A DNA stretch of 7,866 nucleotides, from contig JAQBZY010000050.1 in NCBI GenBank assembly GCA_027620395.1, positions 1 to 7,866 on the forward strand, in the 5' to 3' direction. The notes below the pieces were generated by a model. That model did no database searches. It was not told the origin of the DNA and saw only the letters and a program-made list of their open reading frames with translations. The DNA is from Pseudomonadota bacterium (GTDB taxonomy: Bacteria; Pseudomonadota; Alphaproteobacteria; Rhodospirillales; Casp-alpha2). A program made the position numbers and the translations under genes. Positions 1 to 5,420 of this stretch are shown one piece after another (positions within the stretch are counted from its first letter, which is position 1; each line of letters opens with the position of its first letter).

Positions 1-183
1 GTCGAGGGCCGTCACCCGATGCCCAGCATCCAGAAAAAACCGCGCGTGCCGGCCGCCGCCGGCCGCCAGATCGAGAACGCTGCCGCCAGGCTTGATCAAG
101 GGTTGAAACCGCACCATCCAATGGCCAGGTTCGGTCATCCGAAGATGCCGCGACGGGTGCTTTTCGGATGCTGCCTCGCTCAT
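1..183 (-). CDS. Class I SAM-dependent methyltransferase, N-terminal 61 residues (cut by window edge)
   Basis: The reverse strand reads from ATG at 183-181 without a stop to the window edge, giving 61 codons. Residues 36-50 (VLDLAAGGGRHARFF) are a typical motif I glycine-rich loop of Rossmann-fold methyltransferases. D61 sits at the end of the next strand, where family members bind the SAM ribose hydroxyls. An AGG about 9 bases before the ATG can serve as ribosome-binding site. The substrate cannot be told from this fragment, because the substrate-binding part lies outside the window. The gene is divergent from the DUF1178 gene. An internal ATG at codon 16 is a possible alternative start, but the upstream one has the better ribosome-binding site. 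The fold is fairly sure and the specific function unknown. Confidence 0.8.
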   Translation of the reverse strand, partial: MSEAASEKHPSRHLRMTEPGHWMVRFQPLIKPGGSVLDLAAGGGRHARFFLDAGHRVTALD

Positions 184-198
184 GGCGTATAACCTGAT

Positions 199-227
199 TT
201 GTTGGGGGCCAGTGTTAAGGCTTTATT
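199..227 (+). promoter_or_regulatory. Weak candidate sigma-70-type promoter for the DUF1178 gene
   Basis: TTGTTG (199-204) and TTTATT (222-227) are separated by 17 bases. They match the consensus at 3 and 4 of 6 positions. This would give a leader of roughly 60 bases before the ATG at 294. It is based on pattern matching only. Confidence 0.2.
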
Positions 228-259
228 TCCTGGAGAGCCGGCACCATATCTATATCTAT

Positions 260-289
260 AGGATAGTAGGCTCACCCTGGGTCAGACAA
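260..289 (-). promoter_or_regulatory. Weak candidate sigma-70-type promoter for the methyltransferase gene
   Basis: On the reverse strand TTGTCT (289-284) and TATCCT (265-260) are 18 bases apart, each matching 4 of 6 consensus positions. It would transcribe leftwards across the ATATCT tract into the methyltransferase gene, with a leader of about 70 bases. It rests on pattern matching only, and it faces the plus-strand candidate at 199-227. Confidence 0.22.
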
Positions 290-293
290 ACCG

Positions 294-725
294 ATGATCA
301 AATATACCGTCCGCTGCGCCGATGGTCATGATTTCGACGGCTGGTACAAGGACAGCGCGACTTACGAGCGCCTGGCCGGCCGGGCCGGCATTGAATGCCC
401 GCTCTGTGGCAGTACCGATGTGGCCCGTGCGCCGATGGCGCCCCGCATTGCCAAGTCACGCGGCGATGGCGGCGCGGTCGCGCAAGCACATGCCCAGGAG
501 GTCGCCGAACGGATTCTCGAAGCGGTGCAGGAAATGCGGAAATCCGTCGAAGCCAACTGCGATTACGTCGGTCCCGAGTTTGCCGACGAAGCCAGGCGCA
601 TCCACTATGGCGAGGCCGATGAGCGCGGCATCTATGGCGAGGCGACCAACGACGAGGCGCGTGAGCTCGACGAAGAAGGCATCGAAGTGCACCGTCTGCC
701 GACGCCGCCGCGCCGCAATAGCTAA
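294..725 (+). CDS. DUF1178 family zinc-ribbon protein
   Basis: This is a 143-residue small soluble protein. The N-terminal part has the pattern of DUF1178: Cys8 and His12 in RCADGHDF, an aromatic GWY stretch, then Cys35-Pro-Leu-Cys38 followed by G-S and the conserved MAPRIAK-like segment at 48-54. The cysteines look like a small metal-binding (probably zinc) ribbon; this is inferred from the spacing. The C-terminal half is charged and mostly helical, with HYGEADERGIYGEAT (104-118) a typical conserved family stretch. The family is common in alphaproteobacteria and has no established function. The length is normal for the family. The gene converges on ubiG, the stop codons being 15 bases apart. 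No strong Shine-Dalgarno sequence precedes the ATG, so initiation may be modest. Confidence 0.88.
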   Translation: MIKYTVRCADGHDFDGWYKDSATYERLAGRAGIECPLCGSTDVARAPMAPRIAKSRGDGGAVAQAHAQEVAERILEAVQEMRKSVEANCDYVGPEFADEARRIHYGEADERGIYGEATNDEARELDEEGIEVHRLPTPPRRNS

Positions 726-740
726 ATTGACCGCCGCCGT

Positions 741-1532
741 TCAGGTCTTTTCCGCGAACGCCAAATAATTGACCGATAGATCTTTGCCGAGGCGCCAATT
801 GTCGCCGATCGGATCGTAGGACAAGCCGGCCAGCGCCGTTGTCCGCATGCCGGCCTTGGCAAGCCCCTTGGAAAGTTCCGAGGGGCGGACGAACTTTCGC
901 CAGTCATGAGTGCCGACCGGTAGCCAGCGCAGTACGTATTCGGCCATCACCTTGGCCAGCATCAATGATTTCATAGTCCGGTTGATGGTCGACAGCACCA
1001 TGCCGCCACCGGGTCTGACCAGCGCCGCCGCGGCGCCCAGAAACAATTCGACATCGGCGACATGTTCGACGACCTCGAGATTGAGAACCAGATCGAAACT
1101 TTCGCCATGTGCCGCCAATTGCTCGGGCGCTGCCTGCCGGTAATCGATTTCCAATCCGACGGTTTCGGCATGAAGCCGGGCGACGGCAATGTTGCGTTCA
1201 CCGGCGTCGATGGCGGTGCCGTCCGCCCCGAGTCTGGCCATCGGCTCGGCGATCAGGCCGCCGCCGCAACCGATATCCAACAATCTTACCCCGGCCAGCG
1301 GCTCAACGGCGTCGGCGTCGAGACCGAGCCGGGCGATGGCATGCTCCAGGATGAAGGCTAGGCGCACCGGTGCCAGTTGATGCAACGGGCGGAATTTGCC
1401 GGCGGGATCCCACCACTCGTCGGCGATGGCCTGAAAGCGGGCGATTTCGTCCGGGTTGATGGTCTGGCCCGTTGTCTCGCCGGATGCCTGCCTAGGGGCC
1501 GTCTTGGGGCGTTTCTGGGCTTTGGTTGTCAT
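741..1532 (-). CDS. ubiG: Ubiquinone biosynthesis O-methyltransferase UbiG
   Basis: UbiG performs both O-methylations of ubiquinone synthesis: 2-polyprenyl-6-hydroxyphenol methylation and the last step on 3-demethylubiquinol, using SAM at the inner membrane. Counting from the upstream ATG at 1541 (266 residues), the sequence shows the family N-terminus (NPDEIARFQAIADEWWDP, 29-46) with KFRPLHQLAPVR, and SAM motif I LLDIGCGGGLIAEPMARLGA (87-106). Asp112 follows in the ribose-binding region, then LNLEVVEHV (153-161), PGGGMVLSTINRT (177-189), the hydrophobic stretch 192-208 thought to contact membrane in the E. coli enzyme, and GTHDWRKFVRP (210-220). I prefer the ATG at 1532 (263 residues), because a GGGA lies 8 bases upstream of it, whereas the ATG at 1541 has a purine run directly abutting it. 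The gene is complete and divergent from lysC. Confidence 0.95.
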   Translation of the reverse strand: MTTKAQKRPKTAPRQASGETTGQTINPDEIARFQAIADEWWDPAGKFRPLHQLAPVRLAFILEHAIARLGLDADAVEPLAGVRLLDIGCGGGLIAEPMARLGADGTAIDAGERNIAVARLHAETVGLEIDYRQAAPEQLAAHGESFDLVLNLEVVEHVADVELFLGAAAALVRPGGGMVLSTINRTMKSLMLAKVMAEYVLRWLPVGTHDWRKFVRPSELSKGLAKAGMRTTALAGLSYDPIGDNWRLGKDLSVNYLAFAEKT

Positions 1533-1556
1533 GCGTTCCATCCCGCCGGTTCAGGG

Positions 1557-1585
1557 TTGCGCGTCCAGGGGTCAAAGAGTATGTA
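1557..1585 (+). promoter_or_regulatory. Weak candidate promoter for lysC
   Basis: TTGCGC (1557-1562) and TATGTA (1580-1585) are spaced by 17 bases, each matching only 3 of 6 consensus positions. It is the best pair I can draw in the spacer. It would start the lysC transcript near 1592 and leave a leader of about 115 bases that includes the hairpin at 1615-1635. Confidence 0.2.
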
Positions 1586-1614
1586 TGCGCCGCCCACGCA
1601 TCAACAGAAACCAT

Positions 1615-1635
1615 GGGGGATGGGTTTTGTCCCCC
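1615..1635 (+). other. Small GC-rich hairpin in the lysC leader
   Basis: GGGGGA (1615-1620) can pair perfectly with TCCCCC (1630-1635) around a 9-base loop. It lies 70 bases before the lysC start codon and does not cover the ribosome-binding site (1696-1700). No run of T follows, so it is not a typical intrinsic terminator. Whether it does anything is unknown. Confidence 0.35.
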
Positions 1636-1705
1636 CGCCCCGCGATAGGGCATCTAGGGGAACGCGGCGGCGCCGGGCAAGGGTTCCCCCGACGAAGAGG
1701 CCGGC

Positions 1706-2926
1706 ATGGCGCGGATCGTTCAAAAATTCGGCGGCACCTCGGTTGCGGACACCGACCGCATCAAGGCCGTTGCCCAACGGGTCAAGGCCGAAGTCGATGC
1801 CGGCCATCAGGTCGCCGTGGTGCTGTCGGCGATGTCCGGCGTCACCAATCAATTGGTCGATTACGTCACCAAGATGAGCCCGCTCTACGACGCCCGAGAA
1901 TACGACACCGTCGTCGCCAGTGGCGAACAGATTACCGTCGGTCTGCTGGCGATCGGTCTTCAGGACATCGGTATCCAGGCGCGTTCCTGGCTCGGCTGGC
2001 AAGTGCCGATCCGCACCGACGGCATGCACGGCAAGGCCAGGATCAAGGCCGTCGAGACCGAGGAAATGGAACGCCGCCTCGCCGCCAGCGAGGTCCTGGT
2101 GGTCGCTGGCTTTCAGGGCCTGGGCCCCCGGAACCGAATCACGACATTGGGCCGCGGCGGCTCGGATACCAGCGCCGTCGCCCTGGCGGCGGCCTTGAAG
2201 GCCGACCGCTGTGATATCTATACCGATGTCGATGGCGTCTATACCGCCGACCCCCGGATCGTGACCAAGGCCCGGAAGCTTGAAAAGATCACCTACGAGG
2301 AAATGCTGGAGATGGCGTCGGTCGGCGCCAAGGTTTTGCAGACCCGTTCCGTCGAATTGGCGATGAAACAAAAGGTCCGGGTTCAGGTCCGCTCCAGCTA
2401 CTCTGACGAACCCGGCACACTCATAGTCGACGAGGACGAGATCGTGGAACATGAACTGGTAAGCGGCATTGCCTATAGCCGCGACGAAGCAAAGATCACT
2501 CTGGTTGGCGTGCCGGACCGTCCCGGTATCGCGGCGGCGATTTTCGGACCGTTGGCCGAAACCAGCATCAACGTCGATATGATCGTGCAGAACGTGTCGC
2601 ATGACGGCAAAACGACGGACCTTACCTTCACGGTGACCACGGCGGATTTCGACCGCACCATCGCCGTTCTCGAAGGCAAGAAGAGCGAGCTCAAGTACGC
2701 CAAGCTGCTGTCCGACAAAAACGTCGCCAAGATATCGGTGATCGGCGTCGGTATGCGCTCGCACGCCGGCATCGCGCAGCGGATGTTCATGGCCTTGGCC
2801 GAAAAATCGATCAACATTCAGGTGATTTCGACGTCCGAGATCAAAGTCAGCGTGTTGATCGGCGAGGAATACACTGAGCTTGCGGTGCGGGCGCTTCATA
2901 CCGCCTACGGACTTGACGCCGCCTGA
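1706..2926 (+). CDS. lysC: Aspartate kinase (aspartokinase) with two ACT domains
   Basis: This enzyme phosphorylates L-aspartate with ATP to 4-phospho-L-aspartate, the committed step towards lysine/diaminopimelate, threonine and methionine. It has 406 residues, the length of the monofunctional class (Corynebacterium, Bacillus type II, alphaproteobacteria). The kinase domain (about 1-245) shows KFGGTS (7-12), the SGEQ stretch (72-75), the glycine-rich GRGGSDTSAVALAAAL (149-164) and DIYTDVDGVYTADPR (170-184). Two ACT domains follow: about 262-336 and about 341-404 (SHAGIAQRMFMALAEKSINI, with STSEIKVSVLI after it). This arrangement binds lysine and/or threonine for feedback inhibition in relatives; the effector here is inferred only. 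AGAGG at 1696-1700, five bases before the ATG, supports the start. ptsP follows 40 bases downstream, an order seen in other alphaproteobacteria, so the two may be co-transcribed. Confidence 0.96.
   Translation: MARIVQKFGGTSVADTDRIKAVAQRVKAEVDAGHQVAVVLSAMSGVTNQLVDYVTKMSPLYDAREYDTVVASGEQITVGLLAIGLQDIGIQARSWLGWQVPIRTDGMHGKARIKAVETEEMERRLAASEVLVVAGFQGLGPRNRITTLGRGGSDTSAVALAAALKADRCDIYTDVDGVYTADPRIVTKARKLEKITYEEMLEMASVGAKVLQTRSVELAMKQKVRVQVRSSYSDEPGTLIVDEDEIVEHELVSGIAYSRDEAKITLVGVPDRPGIAAAIFGPLAETSINVDMIVQNVSHDGKTTDLTFTVTTADFDRTIAVLEGKKSELKYAKLLSDKNVAKISVIGVGMRSHAGIAQRMFMALAEKSINIQVISTSEIKVSVLIGEEYTELAVRALHTAYGLDAA
2444..2926 (+). CDS. Possible in-frame internal start for an aspartate kinase beta subunit
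   Basis: The GTG at codon 247 of lysC is preceded by GAGGA (2432-2436) with a 7-base gap, which is near-ideal ribosome-binding geometry. Initiation there would give a 160-residue protein consisting of only the two ACT domains, beginning (V)EHELVSGIAYSRDEAK. In Corynebacterium glutamicum the separate beta subunit starts at the equivalent place from a GTG and forms an alpha2-beta2 enzyme (from memory). Use of this start here is inference. The GAGGA also encodes an acidic run (VDEDEIVE), so it could be coincidental. Confidence 0.35.
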   Translation: MEHELVSGIAYSRDEAKITLVGVPDRPGIAAAIFGPLAETSINVDMIVQNVSHDGKTTDLTFTVTTADFDRTIAVLEGKKSELKYAKLLSDKNVAKISVIGVGMRSHAGIAQRMFMALAEKSINIQVISTSEIKVSVLIGEEYTELAVRALHTAYGLDAA

Positions 2927-2966
2927 CTTTTGCCGCGATACCGCCCTCGACCAGGGAGCCTAGGGC

Positions 2967-3962
2967 ATGGCCGACCGATCACCGAGCGCACCCCGCGCCA
3001 AGGGCCCGGCGCCGCGCCGCTTGTTGGCCCGCGTCCGCGATCTGATGGCGGCATCCGGGTCGGCCGAGCAGCGCCTCGACCGGATTGTCGAAATCGTCGC
3101 TGCCGATCTGGTGGCCGAGGTCTGCTCAATTTATGTCCGCCGGGCCGGCGACTTGCTTGAGTTGTTCGCGACCCGTGGTCTGAAGATGTCCTCGGTGCAC
3201 AACACCAGACTCAGGATCGGTGAGGGTATTGTCGGTGACATTGCCGCATCGGCCCGGCCGTTCGCGCTCGCCGATGCCCGAGTACACCCAAACTTCGCCT
3301 ACCGACCGGAGACCGGCGAAGAAGAATTCCGTTCGATGATGGGTGTGCCGATCCTGCGCAATGGTCAGGTGATCGGTGTCATGGCGGTGCAAAACCGGAC
3401 CCGGCGCAACTACGACGAGGAAGAAGTCGAAAGCCTGCAGACGGTGGCCATGGTGTTGGCGGAACTGGTCGCCGGTGGCGAACTGATCGACCCGAAAGAA
3501 CTGCTGTCGGCTGACGGCATCGCTTTGAAGCCGCTCCGCCTCGAAGGGCTTCGGCTCAATGGCGGCATCGGCATTGGCCAAGCCGTGCTGCATCGTCCGA
3601 AATTCAGGATCGAGCGGCTGGTCGCCGAGGACGCGGCCATCGAACACGACCGATTGCGCCGGGCCTTTGCCGAGATGCACGGTGCCATCGATGACATGAT
3701 GACGTCCGAGTCGCTGCAAAACGGCGGCGAACACCGCGACATTCTTGAAACTTACTCAATGATTGCGCGCGATCCGGGCTGGTTCCAGAAAATGGACGAA
3801 GCGATCGACGCCGGTCTCACCGCCGAGGCGGCGGTGCAACGGGTGCTCGATGACATCCGCGCCCGCATGGCGTTGGTGAGCGATCCGTATTTGCGCGAAC
3901 GATTTCGAAGATATCGCCAACCGACTGCTCGAGCACCTTGTCGGCGATGCCGCCCACGTTAA
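2967..3962 (+). CDS. ptsP: PtsP N-terminal fragment: GAF domain plus most of the NPr-binding domain
   Basis: This is a 331-codon frame. Residues about 35-168 form a GAF sensor domain (CSIYVRRAGDLLELFATRGL, then LRIGEGIVGDIAASARPFAL, MMGVPIL and GVMAVQNR), which in EI-Ntr proteins responds to nitrogen signals such as glutamine in some species. From about 195 (LNGGIGIGQAVLHRP) comes the start of the enzyme I N-terminal region, including the helical carrier-binding part (FAEMHGAIDDMM, ILETYSMIARDPGW). The homology ends at YLRER (308-312). The last roughly 19 residues (FRRYRQPTARAPCRRCRPR) are arginine-rich out-of-frame sequence. On its own the fragment lacks the active-site histidine and the PEP-binding barrel, so it cannot be a working enzyme I. 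Confidence 0.6.
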   Translation: MADRSPSAPRAKGPAPRRLLARVRDLMAASGSAEQRLDRIVEIVAADLVAEVCSIYVRRAGDLLELFATRGLKMSSVHNTRLRIGEGIVGDIAASARPFALADARVHPNFAYRPETGEEEFRSMMGVPILRNGQVIGVMAVQNRTRRNYDEEEVESLQTVAMVLAELVAGGELIDPKELLSADGIALKPLRLEGLRLNGGIGIGQAVLHRPKFRIERLVAEDAAIEHDRLRRAFAEMHGAIDDMMTSESLQNGGEHRDILETYSMIARDPGWFQKMDEAIDAGLTAEAAVQRVLDDIRARMALVSDPYLRERFRRYRQPTARAPCRRCRPR

Positions 3963-3990
3963 TGCCGCGGATATTCCAGATGGGGCCATC

Positions 3991-5253
3991 TTGGTCGCTA
4001 AGTCCTTGGGACCGGCGCAACTCCTTGACTACGAAAAGATCAATCTGAGGGGCGTGATACTCGAGGAAGGATCGCCGACGGCGCACGTCGCGATCGTCGC
4101 TCGGGCCCTCAATTTGCCGATCATCGGCCGCATCCGCGGCGCGTGCGATCGAATTGCCGATGGCGATCTGCTGATTGTCGACGGAGACCGCGCCCAGGTA
4201 TTCGTGCGGCCGGGTGAGGACGTCCAGAAAAGTTTCGACGATACTATCCGCGCCCAAGCCGAGCGGGACCGCCACTACGTCAATCTGGTCGGCTTGCCCG
4301 CGGATTCCCGCGACGGCCACCATGTCGCCCTGCTCGTCAACGCCGGCTTACAGGTCGATGTCGAACAGATATCGCAGTCAGGGGCCGGTGGTGTCGGCCT
4401 GTTCCGCACTGAAATTCAGATCATGATGCACCAAGAATTGCCGAGCCTCGATCATCAGACGGAAATGTATGCGTGCACTCTCGAGATGGCGGCCGGCAAA
4501 CCGATTACCTTTCGCACCCTCGATATCGGCGGCGACAAGACGCTTCCCTACATCGAAACCGAGGACGAGGAAAATCCGACCATGGGCTGGCGGGCGATCC
4601 GAATCGGCCTCGACCGGCCGATGATCCTGCGCCGCCAGCTCCGGGCCTTGATCCGGGCTGCCAAGCAGACCGGCGCCGAGCTTTCGGTGATGTTTCCGAT
4701 GATTACCGAGGTCGCCGAGTTCGACGCGGCGAAAAAGCTGCTCGAACGGGAGCTGGCGGCGGAGGGCCTACCGAAGGACGGCGGTGCGATCCGGGTCAAG
4801 GCGGGGGCCATGCTTGAAGTGCCGGCGCTGCTTTATCAGATGCGTGCGCTGCTTGAGCGGGTCGACTTTCTTTCCGTCGGCAGCAACGATCTGATGCAGT
4901 TTCTGTTCGCCAGCGACCGCGGCAATCCCAGGCTGGCCGGCCGTTACGACACGTTGTCGCCGGCGGCGCTACGGGTATTCCACGATGTGGCGGGGAAATG
5001 CGCCCTGGCCGGCCGGCCGGTCACGGTCTGCGGCGAAATGGCCGGGCTGCCCCTCGAGGCCATGGCATTGATCGGGCTTGGGCTCAGGAATCTCTCCATG
5101 GCCAGCCCGGGCATCGGGCCGGTGAAGGAGATGACCCGCTCCCTCGACGTCGGCTCGCTTCGCGAGTACATGCTGCCCTTGCTCGATAGCCCTGAGCGGA
5201 CGTTGCGGGGAAAACTCCGGTCCTACGCCCTCGACCATGGTGTCGCGGTGTAA
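3991..5253 (+). CDS. ptsP: PtsP C-terminal fragment: phosphohistidine and PEP-binding domains
   Basis: This is a 420-codon frame from TTG at 3991. No ATG or GTG lies between the frame break and this codon, and the upstream GGGG is a poor ribosome-binding site, so independent translation is doubtful. It contains the phosphohistidine site in GSPTAHVAIVAR (His32, codon 4084-4086; about residue 376 of the reconstructed protein). It also has the PEP-binding barrel motifs: GVGLFRTE (134-141), FRTLDIGGDKTLPY (174-187), ENPTMGWRAIRIGLDRP (194-210), VMFPMITEV (233-241), SVGSNDLMQF (295-304) and VCGEMAG (346-352) with the catalytic Cys347. Nothing is decayed in this half, which argues against an old pseudogene. 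Confidence 0.6.
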   Translation: MVAKSLGPAQLLDYEKINLRGVILEEGSPTAHVAIVARALNLPIIGRIRGACDRIADGDLLIVDGDRAQVFVRPGEDVQKSFDDTIRAQAERDRHYVNLVGLPADSRDGHHVALLVNAGLQVDVEQISQSGAGGVGLFRTEIQIMMHQELPSLDHQTEMYACTLEMAAGKPITFRTLDIGGDKTLPYIETEDEENPTMGWRAIRIGLDRPMILRRQLRALIRAAKQTGAELSVMFPMITEVAEFDAAKKLLERELAAEGLPKDGGAIRVKAGAMLEVPALLYQMRALLERVDFLSVGSNDLMQFLFASDRGNPRLAGRYDTLSPAALRVFHDVAGKCALAGRPVTVCGEMAGLPLEAMALIGLGLRNLSMASPGIGPVKEMTRSLDVGSLREYMLPLLDSPERTLRGKLRSYALDHGVAV

Positions 5254-5261
5254 TCCGTCGC

Positions 5262-5276
5262 CGGTGCCTGGCGCCG
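5262..5276 (+). terminator. Small hairpin just after ptsP, weak terminator candidate
   Basis: CGGTGC (5262-5267) pairs with GCGCCG (5271-5276), including one G-U pair, around a three-base loop, 8 bases after the ptsP stop codon. No T-run follows, so if it ends transcription it would do so weakly or with help. It could equally be an mRNA 3'-end stabiliser or chance in GC-rich DNA. Confidence 0.22.
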
Positions 5277-5319
5277 TCCGCCAAGGGTATGAGGAGCGCA
5301 CGACGGGCCGGGATAATCC

Positions 5320-5347
5320 TTGTAAATCAAAGCTAAATTGTGAGAAT
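5320..5347 (+). promoter_or_regulatory. Candidate sigma-70-type promoter for rodZ-ispG
   Basis: TTGTAA (5320-5325) and GAGAAT (5342-5347) are 16 bases apart, each matching 4 of 6 consensus positions, within the only AT-rich patch of the 167-base ptsP-rodZ spacer. It would give a leader of about 65 bases before the ATG at 5421. The GTG at 5340 would lie within this promoter, which is one reason to prefer the downstream start. Confidence 0.35.
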
Positions 5348-5420
5348 AGTGGGTCCAGGAATTGCTCGGCGCCGGCCACGGTCAGAGCAAGTCCGTCCAA
5401 ATTCTGGCAAAGATGGATCA

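Larger units (their letters stand above)
184..293. other. Divergent intergenic region with AT-rich tract
   Basis: This 110-base spacer separates the minus-strand methyltransferase start from the plus-strand DUF1178 start and must hold the 5' control regions of both. It contains a strikingly AT-rich stretch at 246-260 made of two and a half copies of ATATCT, in otherwise GC-rich DNA. Candidate promoter elements can be drawn on both strands, but none is close to consensus. Confidence 0.6.
1542..1705. other. Divergent ubiG/lysC intergenic region
   Basis: This 164-base spacer holds the promoters of two divergent genes. I see a weak promoter-like pair for lysC and one GC-rich hairpin (1615-1635), described separately. 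It is too short to contain a complete lysine riboswitch together with a promoter, and no such structure is recognisable. Confidence 0.6.
2967..5253 (+). pseudogene. ptsP: ptsP: PEP-protein phosphotransferase of the nitrogen PTS (enzyme I-Ntr), frameshifted
   Basis: Two consecutive frames together encode a complete enzyme I-Ntr. This enzyme autophosphorylates on histidine from phosphoenolpyruvate and passes phosphate to an HPr-like carrier (NPr) and then to EIIA-Ntr, a regulatory chain linked to nitrogen and potassium balance. The first frame runs from ATG 2967 (AGGGAG at 2953-2958) to a stop at 3960-3962. The second frame is open from 3880 to the TAA at 5251-5253. Homology switches frame at about 3900. 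The first frame gives YLRER and the second resumes at GAT 3901 with DFEDIANRLL, matching D-V-R-D-I-G-K-R-L-L of E. coli enzyme I. Relative to that family, the rest of the Arg codon plus two residues are absent, that is 8 bases. Restoring 8 bases gives 764 residues, close to the usual family length. All catalytic motifs and downstream codons look intact, so the lesion is either recent or a sequence error. I label it a pseudogene only because of the break. Confidence 0.85.

Noticed and set aside
726..740. A bidirectional terminator between the DUF1178 gene and ubiG
   Set aside because: The 15-base gap contains no inverted repeat or T-run. Any terminator would have to lie inside one of the genes, and I did not see one.
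1542..1705. A lysine riboswitch upstream of lysC
   Set aside because: The spacer is only 164 bases and must also hold promoters for two genes. I can draw only one small hairpin and no multi-helix junction.
1601..2899. A 432-codon open frame on the minus strand covering almost all of lysC
   Set aside because: It lies entirely antisense to a well-supported aspartate kinase and has no recognisable motifs. Long antisense frames are expected in GC-rich coding DNA with strong third-position bias.
3126..3734. A 202-codon minus-strand frame within the GAF half of ptsP
   Set aside because: It is a shadow of the clear GAF/enzyme I coding frame and resembles no known family.
5340..5420. GTG at 5340 as the rodZ start, adding 27 residues
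   Set aside because: The extra N-terminus is Arg/Pro-rich and unlike RodZ proteins, and it overlaps the best promoter candidate. ATG 5421 places the HTH domain about 20 residues from the start, as expected.
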